From CAUPWF01 sp964369775 (lineage in GTDB: Bacteria > Bacillota > Clostridia > Lachnospirales > Lachnospiraceae): a stretch of 64,000 bases of DNA. Each line of letters opens with the position of its first letter. Within the stretch, counting starts at the first letter, position 1. Below the pieces are notes generated by a model. The model was not told where the DNA came from, did not search any database, and worked only from the letters and a program-made list of their open reading frames with translations. Positions 47,662-55,466 of this stretch are shown here, piece after piece. The position numbers and the translations under genes were made by a program. Location of the stretch: contig CAYJHQ010000003.1 in the NCBI GenBank assembly GCA_964369775.1, positions 1 to 64,000 of the forward strand, written 5' to 3'.

Positions 47662-48342
47662 ATGACTATTAAAGAAATTTACGAAAAATTTGATAAAATC
47701 GGATGTTTGTCTTTTACAACAGTTGATGAAAGTGGTATTCCAGAATCTAGAATTGCCCATCTAAGAGCGTACGATGAGGAGGGAATCTATTTTATGACAA
47801 TGTATACCAAAGATTTTTATAGGCATATGAAGCAAAACGGAAAGCTTTCTATCTGCGGATTGGCGGCAAAGACGCAAGTGGAGCATGATGAAAAAGGCTT
47901 TCCAATTTTTGAAGGTGGCTATGCAATGCGTATGTCTGGAAATGTGAAAGAGGTGTCGATAGAGGAGATTAAAGCGAAAAATAATCCGATTTTTAACTTT
48001 TGTATCAAAGACAAGGAAGTATATGATGCAATGGTTGTTTTTTGTATTACAGATGGTTACGGAGATGTATTTGATTATGACTTTGAAAAAATCAACCGTG
48101 AGAATAAATTGCAGAGAGAGTACTTTTCTTACAATGGGGCAAGTGAAAAGTATAAGGGATTGAAAATTGATAGTGAGAAGTGTGTCTCGTGTGGTGTCTG
48201 TAAGAAGAAATGCTCTTTCCTTGCGATAAAGGAAGAGGATGGGAATTATTCTGTGGATAGGTATCGTTGTGATGAGTGTGGGGATTGTTATATTAACTGT
48301 CCAGTAAAGGCAATTTCTTATCGAGGTGAAAATAATGAGTAG
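47662..48342 (+). CDS. FMN-binding pyridoxamine-oxidase-like protein with 4Fe-4S ferredoxin domain
   Basis: The 226-residue protein has an N-terminal PNPOx-like split-barrel domain (CLSFTTVDESGIPESRIAHL, then FMTMYTKDFYRHM) that should bind FMN. A C-terminal ferredoxin domain has two clusters, CVSCGVCKKKC and CDECGDCYINCP. It is probably a redox enzyme acting on small compounds. The start at 47662 follows AGGAGGG; an in-frame ATG at 47614 lies in the operator region. It is divergent from an HxlR regulator. Confidence 0.88.
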   Translation: MTIKEIYEKFDKIGCLSFTTVDESGIPESRIAHLRAYDEEGIYFMTMYTKDFYRHMKQNGKLSICGLAAKTQVEHDEKGFPIFEGGYAMRMSGNVKEVSIEEIKAKNNPIFNFCIKDKEVYDAMVVFCITDGYGDVFDYDFEKINRENKLQREYFSYNGASEKYKGLKIDSEKCVSCGVCKKKCSFLAIKEEDGNYSVDRYRCDECGDCYINCPVKAISYRGENNE

Positions 48343-48415
48343 TTATCTCAAATTTTTGAAAGATGAAACACATTCAGTTGTCCTTGTGACAATCGATGAT
48401 AATAGTATGCCCTAA
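48335..48415 (+). pseudogene. Truncated start of a second PNPOx-like gene
   Basis: A 26-codon frame overlapping the previous gene's end reads MSSYLKFLKDETHSVVLVTI, then DDNSMP and a stop. Related proteins begin SxYLxFLKDxxHSVVxxTxDDxGxP and continue for 200 residues or so. Here the sequence breaks right after that block and joins unrelated DNA. It is a remnant of a co-transcribed paralogue, preceded by GAGGTGAAA. Confidence 0.6.
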
Positions 48416-48439
48416 AAATGCAATTCGGAGGTTAGGAGA

Positions 48440-49234
48440 ATGAGGAATCTAGAGAAAATAATGTATTTAAATGCCGTATTACTGAGTGAGATGCCACAGT
48501 ATAAGAGCCAAGCGGAAGAATTTTCGCCAAGCTATGAAGAGCAGCTAAGGCTCCTTCGTTCGCTTATGAACGTACGTCCACCGATGTCTCTTGATGAAGA
48601 ATTTTTAAAAGTTCAGGACGAGCTTTTAAGTGAGGAAGTGAAGTTAAAAGGTACTGTAAAGATAACGGAATTAAGACCGATAAAAGGCAATAAACAATTA
48701 TATATATGGAAGGGAGATATCACTACGCTTGAAGTGGATGCGATTGTAAATGCAGCAAATGCAGCACTACTTGGGTGTTTTATTCCATGCCATGGATGTA
48801 TAGATAATGCGATACATTCTGTAGCAGGACTACAATTGAGACGAGAATGTGATGAGTTGATACAAAAACAGGGTCATGAGGAGGAGACAGGATTAGCAAA
48901 GCTTACGATGGGCTATAATCTTCCTAGTAAGTATGTTATTCATACAGTAGGACCAATCATTCGAGGGAAGTTAACATCTAAAGACTGTGAATTACTAGCA
49001 AATTCTTACCGTAATTGTTTGCAACTTGCAATTACGAAAAATATGAAGAGTATAGCATTTTGCTGTATTTCTACAGGTGAGTTTCATTTCCCAAATGATA
49101 AGGCAGCTGAAATCGCTGTTGAGGTAATAAAGAAAGTACTAGAAGAGATGAATAGTGAAATAGAGGTGATATTCAATGTTTTTAAAGAAGAAGACTACAG
49201 ACTCTACCGAGAGTTACTTGGAGAAGATTGCTAG
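48440..49234 (+). CDS. Zinc-containing macrodomain protein (ADP-ribosyl hydrolase)
   Basis: The 264-residue protein has a helical N-terminal part and a macrodomain from about residue 90. It shows WKGDITTLEVDAIVNAANAA, then GCFIPCHGCIDNAIHSVAG, whose Cys and His residues are the zinc ligands of the Zn-macro class, and GLAKLTMGYNLPSKYVIHTV. Such proteins remove ADP-ribose placed by SirTM enzymes. It overlaps the SirTM gene by 59 bases, so the two are one unit. Confidence 0.92.
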   Translation: MRNLEKIMYLNAVLLSEMPQYKSQAEEFSPSYEEQLRLLRSLMNVRPPMSLDEEFLKVQDELLSEEVKLKGTVKITELRPIKGNKQLYIWKGDITTLEVDAIVNAANAALLGCFIPCHGCIDNAIHSVAGLQLRRECDELIQKQGHEEETGLAKLTMGYNLPSKYVIHTVGPIIRGKLTSKDCELLANSYRNCLQLAITKNMKSIAFCCISTGEFHFPNDKAAEIAVEVIKKVLEEMNSEIEVIFNVFKEEDYRLYRELLGEDC

Positions 49235-50054
49235 ATTAAAACAGAGCATAAAAGATGTAGAAGCAATTGTGATCGGAGCGGGAGCAGGACTTTCGGCATC
49301 AGCAGGCTTATTTTATGGAGGAGAGCGATTTGAAAAGCTGTGTGCAGATTATGGAGCTAAATATGGATTTACAGATATGTACTCGGGAGCATTTTACCCA
49401 TACGAAACATTAGAAGAATTTTGGGGATATTTCAGTAAGCATATTTACTACAATAGATATGAGCAAGAGCTGAATGATACGTATTTAAACTTATTAAAGC
49501 TTGTGGAAGATAAAAATTATTTTGTGATTACGACAAATGTGGATCATATCTTTCAAAATACAGGATTTGATAAAGAGAGATTATTTTACACTCAAGGAGA
49601 CTATGGACTTTTTCAGTGTTCAGTACCTTGCCATAAGATGACATATAATAATAAAGAACTTATATACTCAATGGTCGAAAAGCAAAAAGATTTTAAAATT
49701 CCTACAGAGCTAATACCATATTGTCCAAAGTGCGGGGAGCCCATGACAACGAATCTAAGAAAAGATGGCACTTTTGTAGAAGATGAAGGCTGGCAGAAAG
49801 CAGCGAAAAGATATGAAACATTTATCAGAGAAAATAGTTGCAAAAAAACATTATTTCTAGAACTGGGAGTCGGGTTTAATACGCCATCTATTATCAAATA
49901 TCCCTTCTGGCAGATGACATACAATAATAAAAATGCTATTTTTGCAAGCATAAATATGGATGGTGCAAATTGCCCAAAAGAGATAGAGAATCAGTCGATA
50001 ATGATTGAAGGAGATACCAACAGCATGCTATCAAAAATAGAAGGCGACTTATAG
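49176..50054 (+). CDS. SirTM-class sirtuin (protein ADP-ribosyltransferase)
   Basis: The 292-residue Sir2-fold protein has VIGAGAGLSASAGLFYGGER, TTNVDHIFQNTGF and YTQGDYGLFQC, where Gln takes the place of the sirtuin catalytic His as known for class M. CSVPCHK and YCPKCGEP give the zinc site. Class M sirtuins ADP-ribosylate a lipoylated GcvH-like protein in oxidative-stress operons. The usual partners LplA2 and GcvH-L are not in this window, so the target may be encoded elsewhere. Confidence 0.9.
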   Translation: MFLKKKTTDSTESYLEKIARLKQSIKDVEAIVIGAGAGLSASAGLFYGGERFEKLCADYGAKYGFTDMYSGAFYPYETLEEFWGYFSKHIYYNRYEQELNDTYLNLLKLVEDKNYFVITTNVDHIFQNTGFDKERLFYTQGDYGLFQCSVPCHKMTYNNKELIYSMVEKQKDFKIPTELIPYCPKCGEPMTTNLRKDGTFVEDEGWQKAAKRYETFIRENSCKKTLFLELGVGFNTPSIIKYPFWQMTYNNKNAIFASINMDGANCPKEIENQSIMIEGDTNSMLSKIEGDL

Positions 50055-50121
50055 ATACATTAAAATTAACTAGCAGTTAATTTGGTATATGCGAAGAGTG
50101 CAAAATACTCAATAGGAACTA

Positions 50122-50149
50122 TATAACTTGTATGGTAGAATAAGTTATA
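50122..50149 (+). promoter_or_regulatory. Palindrome upstream of XRE-repeat regulator gene
   Basis: TATAACTT (50122-50129) and AAGTTATA (50142-50149) form a perfect inverted repeat 20 bases before the GTG start of the following regulator gene. It suggests autoregulation. Confidence 0.5.
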
Positions 50150-50169
50150 AATATTGAGGAGGTCATAGT

Positions 50170-51207
50170 GTGAAAATTAGCGAAACCATAAGAATGAAGC
50201 GAAGAAGCTTGGGGCTAACACAGGAGCAACTAGCCGCATATTTGAATATCACAGCCCCAGCAGTGAATAAATGGGAAAAGGGTAGTACTTATCCTGATAT
50301 AACTCTTTTGCCCGCATTAGCTAGGGTGCTAAAAACTGATTTAAATGAGTTGCTAGTATTTAATGAAGATTTGACGGATATAGAAATCTATAATTTTGTC
50401 AATGAATTAGACACAACTATGAGAGAGCAAGGATATTCGGAGGCTTTTGAAATTGCTATGAAGAAGATTTCAGAATATCCAACTTGTGAAAAACTTATTG
50501 CTTCAGTAGCGCCATATTTGGACGGAACATTGCATATGTATGGTGTTACTGAAGGTGGGCAGTACAAAATTAAAATAGATGCATTATATAAGCGAATACA
50601 AAAAAGTGAAGTGCCACAAATAAGAGAATTAGCCATTTCCATGTTGGTTGCACGAAGCATGGAGCAAGAAGACTATGAAGTAGCTGAAGAATTAATCAAT
50701 GATTTACATTCAACGACCATAGATAAAGATAAGCACTTGGCAATACTATATAGCAAACAGGGAAAGGACGAGGAGTCTATCAAACTTTGGCAGCGCAGAA
50801 TATTAAAGTCGGTATCAGAAATTCAAGCAGCGTTAATGTGCTTAATGGAGATTGCTATTAAAGATAGTCATATAGAGTATGCGGAGTTTCTTTCAGAAAA
50901 ATATTACAGTTTCACAAAGCAATTTTCACCTGTAGATTGGATATCTTGTTCGGCATATCTAGAACTTTCTGTAAAACAAAAAGATAGTGATGCTTGCATC
51001 AATGCTCTTAAAGAGATGTTATCAGCAATGAAAGAAAAGGATCAGGTATCAAACTATCAACTTTATGATCATATAAGCGGAGAGATATCTGAGAGATTTA
51101 CAGAGCAGTTTTCTACGATTATTAAACGGGAGTTACAGACATCAGAAGAATTTGATTTTATTAGAGGGAACAAAGAATTTGAAGAAATGCTTGTAGCTTA
51201 CGAATGA
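50170..51207 (+). CDS. XRE-family regulator with helical-repeat C-terminus
   Basis: The 345-residue protein has a Cro/CI helix-turn-helix at about residues 5-60 (IRMKRRSLGLTQEQLAAYLN, then VNKWEKGSTYPDITLLPALA). About 270 residues of helical, TPR-like repeats follow (EDYEVAEELINDLHS, then DKHLAILYSKQGKDEESIKL). Such proteins often bind a peptide or partner protein. It starts at GTG after GAGGAGG. A strong stem follows the gene. Confidence 0.82.
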   Translation: MKISETIRMKRRSLGLTQEQLAAYLNITAPAVNKWEKGSTYPDITLLPALARVLKTDLNELLVFNEDLTDIEIYNFVNELDTTMREQGYSEAFEIAMKKISEYPTCEKLIASVAPYLDGTLHMYGVTEGGQYKIKIDALYKRIQKSEVPQIRELAISMLVARSMEQEDYEVAEELINDLHSTTIDKDKHLAILYSKQGKDEESIKLWQRRILKSVSEIQAALMCLMEIAIKDSHIEYAEFLSEKYYSFTKQFSPVDWISCSAYLELSVKQKDSDACINALKEMLSAMKEKDQVSNYQLYDHISGEISERFTEQFSTIIKRELQTSEEFDFIRGNKEFEEMLVAYE

Positions 51208-51257
51208 TTCAAGTCTTGAACTTATACTTGCTCTAAAGAGAGATACTTTAAAGTGAT

Positions 51258-51300
51258 AGGTCCCCTATGATTTGTTATTTTATCATAGGGGACCTTATTT
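51258..51300 (+). terminator. Hairpin after the XRE-repeat regulator
   Basis: AGGTCCCCTATGAT (51258-51271) and ATCATAGGGGACCT (51282-51295) form a perfect 14-bp stem, followed by TATTTAT rather than a clean T-run. It separates convergent genes. Confidence 0.75.
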
Positions 51301-51366
51301 ATAGAATTCTTTTCACCGCCTTGCCTACTTTGTGAGTTCTTTTTTATCATCTGAAAATAATAAGCA

Positions 51367-52605
51367 TTAACATCTCTTGATATCAAGTTCTTCAAATGGA
51401 AGCGGTTTTGCAAAGTAATATCCTTGGGAATAATGGATACCTTCAGATAAAACCATATTTTGAAGTTCTTTATTTTCGACAAACTCTGCAACAACTTTCG
51501 CATTAATTAGTTTGGCCATATAACAGATAGAGTTGACAACGGTCTTGCTATCAACATCATCTGCAAGAGTTTTAATAATACTGCCATCGATCTTTAATAT
51601 ATTTGGTTTTAATGAAATAATGGAGGAAAACGTTGCAAAGCCAGCACCAAAGTCATCAACAGCAATATTACAACCAATTTCTTTTACTTTGCTTAAAAAA
51701 GCGAATAATCGATTGTGATTGTTATAATTTTCGGTTTCAACAAATTCAACAGTAACTCTAGAAGGATTGGGGTAAGTACGAAGCGTTTCTAAAAACCACT
51801 CTTGAAATTCTTTGTTTTCTATATCAAAAATTGAAATATTAAGACAGAGTTCAATCTCTAAATGCCTAAAATCATCTAAAGCTTTTTCTATCATCAATCT
51901 ACTTAAAATACCATAAAATTTATACTCTTTAGCAACGTCCATAAACATACCTGGAGGGTAAATAGTTCCATCATTATCTTTAATACGCATAAGTGCTTCG
52001 TATTTTGTGATAGATTGAGTATTGTTGTTATAAATACCTTGATAATAAGGAATAACATTGTTATTAGAAATAACTTGATTAATCAAAGAAAATAATTTAA
52101 CGACCTTGAATGCATCTGCAAGCATAATTTCTTTCTCATTAGAGGCAATTATGTAATTGTATTGCGAATTTCTGTGTGTATAGTGAGCACTTTTTGCTCT
52201 ATCCACTAAATCTTTTTCGCCAAAAACTAATACAAAACGTGACACTGCACTCAAAGCGACATTTTTAGAAGACGCACGTTCATAATTCTCATACATCGCT
52301 TTTATTGTTGCCTCAAAATCAGCATTAGATATATCATCGTTTGCAACAAGAATAAAATTTTTATAACTAATCATATAAACTGATATTAAAGCATTCAATT
52401 TTACATTTTTTAATCCGACTATAATTTCTTGTAAAACCTCTCTGCAACCTTTTATATATTCATCTTCACCAAAAGTAGAAATCATAAGATCTGCATTAAC
52501 AACTTCGGTCATGCAAAGCTTTGAGTATTTCTTTTCAAGCAAATCAGCACTATACTTATCGTAGTTATATATATTAAACCTTGAGTCTATAAAATATTTA
52601 TCCAT
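51367..52605 (-). CDS. EAL-domain cyclic-di-GMP phosphodiesterase
   Basis: The 412-residue protein has an N-terminal domain (about residues 1-165) that looks like a degenerate GGDEF fold without the GGDEF motif, and a C-terminal EAL domain. Catalytic residues are intact: EAL in YEALMRI, Asn in CLNIS, Glu in VEFVETE, the Asp pair in AVDDFGAG, Lys in LKIDGS, Glu in AEFVE and Gln in SQGYYF. It should degrade c-di-GMP to pGpG. There is no membrane segment. Confidence 0.88.
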   Translation of the reverse strand: MDKYFIDSRFNIYNYDKYSADLLEKKYSKLCMTEVVNADLMISTFGEDEYIKGCREVLQEIIVGLKNVKLNALISVYMISYKNFILVANDDISNADFEATIKAMYENYERASSKNVALSAVSRFVLVFGEKDLVDRAKSAHYTHRNSQYNYIIASNEKEIMLADAFKVVKLFSLINQVISNNNVIPYYQGIYNNNTQSITKYEALMRIKDNDGTIYPPGMFMDVAKEYKFYGILSRLMIEKALDDFRHLEIELCLNISIFDIENKEFQEWFLETLRTYPNPSRVTVEFVETENYNNHNRLFAFLSKVKEIGCNIAVDDFGAGFATFSSIISLKPNILKIDGSIIKTLADDVDSKTVVNSICYMAKLINAKVVAEFVENKELQNMVLSEGIHYSQGYYFAKPLPFEELDIKRC

Positions 52606-52775
52606 TGCTAGAACCCTTCCTTCTACAGTTGGTTTGAACTTATGTATAATATGTGATTACCACATATAAATACTTTCGCATTATTCCGACATAAATCTAT
52701 TATACCACTTATTTGTATATGAACGACACATATAAAATGTAAAATTTTTGTGTATTTTGCAACTTCATGAGGATG

Positions 52776-53111
52776 TTATGGCCGAGGTTTGAAGCAGGAG
52801 TAGCAGTGAAAATCTATTTGCTTGTTATGCTGTCCGCAGTAAGGGCAATACCAAGAGCCATCTTCTAATAAATAATGATTCTTAACAACAGAAAAACTCT
52901 TTGTTGATTTTCTATTCTCCTTGTCGAGATGCATTCCTGCCAGTGGAGCAGAGGAAACTCCTTTTTGTCCAGTGCCAGCTATACTACCAAATTCTAATGA
53001 GTTAAGGAATGATTTTAAGTTGTTCTTTTTTAGCGGATTTCCACATTTTTGACAGTAGCTTGACACTTGATCATTTTCATAATTACAGTTTTCACACAAT
53101 TTATTATTCAT
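52776..53111 (-). CDS. Double zinc-ribbon protein, unknown function
   Basis: The 111-residue protein has an N-terminal ribbon (CENCNYEN and CQKCGNPL) and a C-terminal ribbon (WYCPYCGQHN and CYSCFKPRP), with a polar linker. The ATG at 53111 is preferred to a GTG at 53120 because AAAGGTGAT is then at good spacing. It has no clear operon partner; the EAL gene lies downstream on the same strand. Confidence 0.7.
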   Translation of the reverse strand: MNNKLCENCNYENDQVSSYCQKCGNPLKKNNLKSFLNSLEFGSIAGTGQKGVSSAPLAGMHLDKENRKSTKSFSVVKNHYLLEDGSWYCPYCGQHNKQIDFHCYSCFKPRP

Positions 53112-53254
53112 ATTAATCACCTTTCAGTTGAAAATGAGACAGTTTTAAAGTTATTTAGACCATGAGTTCTAATTATATTATGTTGAATTAGTTAGTGAAA
53201 GTCAAGTGATTAGCAGAGATTAAGAAAAACAAAAGAATAATGGAAAATGGCGGA

Positions 53255-53283
53255 TTGTAATTAAAAAAATCCTATGCTAAGAT
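53255..53283 (+). promoter_or_regulatory. Promoter of the SDR gene
   Basis: TTGTAA (53255-53260), a 17-base spacer and TAAGAT (53278-53283) preceded by TG. Confidence 0.6.
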
Positions 53284-53341
53284 GGAAGATAAATAGGCGA
53301 GTTTGTGTGCTTATAAACAGTGAAGTAGAAAGGGAATTTTC

Positions 53342-54043
53342 ATGAAGAAAATAGTTGTAATTACAGGTGGAGCAAGAGGATTAGGTTTTGATATGGCAAA
53401 GCGGTTTATCCAAGAGGGATATCGAGTTGTAGTCTTGGATATTGAGGAGTGCTCTTTGAGAGAAGTAACCAATATTAAAACAAATATTGCGAACCCTGAA
53501 GAAATAAAAGTGGCTTTTGATACGGTGAAAGTGAAATATAAAAAAGCGCATATCTTGATTAATAACGCAGCGGTATCGGCATTTGAAAAGGATATAGAAG
53601 AAGTTAAGCTGGATGATTATAACTTTGTTATGGATACAAACCTAAGAGGATCATATCTTTGTGCAAAGTACTTTATTGAGATTAATAAAGGGGAAAATTA
53701 TGGTAGAATCATCAATATTTCATCAACACGTTTTCACCAAAATATGGCTACGTGGGAACTTTATGGTATGAGTAAAGGGGGGATTGTATCGTTGACAAAC
53801 AGTTTGTGCGTGTCTCTTATTGGAACACCAATTACAGTCAATGCGATAAGCCCAGGGCATATTCACACAGGTGATCGAAAAGAACTTGAAGAAAGAGATC
53901 ACTTTATTCACCCATCAAATAGGGTCGGAATGCCTCGTGACATTTCAAATGTTTGCTTGTTTTTAGCAAATGAAGAAAATGATTTTGTGAATGGAGCAAA
54001 TATCATTGTGGATGGCGGAATGACGAAAAAAATGATTTATTAA
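53342..54043 (+). CDS. Short-chain dehydrogenase/reductase
   Basis: The 233-residue Rossmann enzyme has the cofactor loop TGGARGLGFDMAK, NNAAVS, the catalytic Ser in IINISSTR and the YGMSK tyrosine-lysine pair, with NAISPGHIHTGD after it. The acidic residue after strand two (VVVLDIEE) suggests NAD(H) preference. The substrate is unknown. A nuclease gene follows after 30 bases. Confidence 0.88.
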   Translation: MKKIVVITGGARGLGFDMAKRFIQEGYRVVVLDIEECSLREVTNIKTNIANPEEIKVAFDTVKVKYKKAHILINNAAVSAFEKDIEEVKLDDYNFVMDTNLRGSYLCAKYFIEINKGENYGRIINISSTRFHQNMATWELYGMSKGGIVSLTNSLCVSLIGTPITVNAISPGHIHTGDRKELEERDHFIHPSNRVGMPRDISNVCLFLANEENDFVNGANIIVDGGMTKKMIY

Positions 54044-54073
54044 CCTTAAATATAGAAAATAGAGAAAAGGCGT

Positions 54074-54739
54074 ATGAGAAAAATGACAAAGATTAGAACC
54101 TTGATAACATGTTTAGTTTTATTGTTACTTGTAGTGAGTTGGAATATAGAAGAAATAGATAATATAATAGGAATAGATGAAGCAGAATCGACACAGAGTA
54201 CACTTGGATTTAATGTGAGTGACACAATATTAACTTATGAGGATAAGCAGTACAACATCATTTCTGTTGATGGTGGAGATCGATCAGGAGATAGGATGGA
54301 AAATGCAGCAGTAGATGTAGGATTTGGAGATAGGACGTATTGGGGGCTGACTAATGAATATGGGCAGCTAGTGTATGTTTTGGCAGAAGATATTGTATTG
54401 CAAAACGATGAAACAGAACCAGTTAACTCAGAAGGACGATATTACCACGATGAAGCAAATGTACAAGGGACAGAAAAAGCAGAACTAGACCAGGGACATG
54501 TAATAGCAGATTCCATGGGAGGGGTTGCGAATGCTTACAATATAACACCACAAGAATCTACGTTGAATAGACACGGAGATCAAGCGTACATGGAACAAGT
54601 CATAAGAGATGCAGGAGGATGCACGAACTTTATAGCAGAAATTTATTATCCAAGCGCCAATACGCAAATTCCAAGCTCGTACAAGTTTGAATATATAGTA
54701 GCAGGAAATCCTGTTATAGATGAATTTGAAAATTTATAA
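54074..54739 (+). CDS. Secreted DNA/RNA non-specific endonuclease
   Basis: The 221-residue protein has a signal anchor (about residues 9-24) and a nuclease domain from about 115: RYYHDEANVQGTEKAELDQG, then HVIADSMGGVANAYNITPQE and LNRHGDQAYMEQ. The DQGH sequence takes the place of the DRGH active-site motif of the NucA-like endonuclease family, with His as general base and a metal-binding Asn in NITPQ. A role in DNA scavenging is likely. Confidence 0.82.
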   Translation: MRKMTKIRTLITCLVLLLLVVSWNIEEIDNIIGIDEAESTQSTLGFNVSDTILTYEDKQYNIISVDGGDRSGDRMENAAVDVGFGDRTYWGLTNEYGQLVYVLAEDIVLQNDETEPVNSEGRYYHDEANVQGTEKAELDQGHVIADSMGGVANAYNITPQESTLNRHGDQAYMEQVIRDAGGCTNFIAEIYYPSANTQIPSSYKFEYIVAGNPVIDEFENL

Positions 54740-54761
54740 TAGTCATTGAGGAGGGATAGAG

Positions 54762-55466
54762 ATGGAAAAGAAGGAAGTTGTATGTCAAATAGAGCATCAA
54801 GCTACTTTGTTTGCTCTGATTTCAAAGCGTTTACATGAGGAGATGGGAGATGATGCAAAGGAAATTATTCTAGAAGCGACAACTGTTTACGGACGTGAAA
54901 GAGGTATTCGTATGGCGAAAAATGCGTTGGCAAACGGGGATGAGATTAACGTTATCACTAGTCAAGCATATGGAGAGTGGATACCAAATTATCAGGGGCA
55001 GATGGAGTTTGGATTTATGCAAGGAGAGCCGACTTTGCAAACATATATTTCAAAGTGTGCATGGTGTGCTGCTTGGGAAAAACACGATTTACTTGAATAT
55101 GGAAAGTTTTACTGTGATGTAGTGGATAACGCGGTATATCAAGGATTTGATTCCCGTTACACATGTACTACTTTGGCAGATACAATGAGTTATGGAGGGA
55201 AACGCTGCGAGTTTGATTGGGAGCTTGCAATGACAGAATCCGACTTTGAAGAACTGAAAGCGAAAAAAGAGCAACTAGGTAATAGATTCAAAAAAGATTT
55301 TAATTTTCACACAGCACATATTTTAGAAGCTGTAGGAAGAACAGTATGTGAAAGAGCAAAAGAAGTGGGAGAAAAAGCTGTGAATGCAGGAATTGCAGAT
55401 TATATAAACCTATTCGGTAGAGAATACTATGATATATTGTTGACTGTTGATAGAGGAGGATTCTGA
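54762..55466 (+). CDS. L-2-amino-thiazoline-4-carboxylic acid hydrolase-family protein
   Basis: A 234-residue helical protein with several conserved cysteines and histidines (SKCAWCAAWEKHDLLEYGKF, then YCDVVDNAVYQGFD). It resembles the ATC hydrolase family, whose founding member opens the thiazoline ring to N-carbamoyl-L-cysteine. AGGAGGGAT precedes the ATG. The stop overlaps the next start (TGATG), coupling it to an M20 amidohydrolase. Confidence 0.75.
   Translation: MEKKEVVCQIEHQATLFALISKRLHEEMGDDAKEIILEATTVYGRERGIRMAKNALANGDEINVITSQAYGEWIPNYQGQMEFGFMQGEPTLQTYISKCAWCAAWEKHDLLEYGKFYCDVVDNAVYQGFDSRYTCTTLADTMSYGGKRCEFDWELAMTESDFEELKAKKEQLGNRFKKDFNFHTAHILEAVGRTVCERAKEVGEKAVNAGIADYINLFGREYYDILLTVDRGGF

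Noticed and set aside
51222..51503. 93-codon minus-strand frame at the end of the EAL gene
   Set aside because: It overlaps the intergenic terminator stem and the 3' end of the EAL gene and has no supporting signals.
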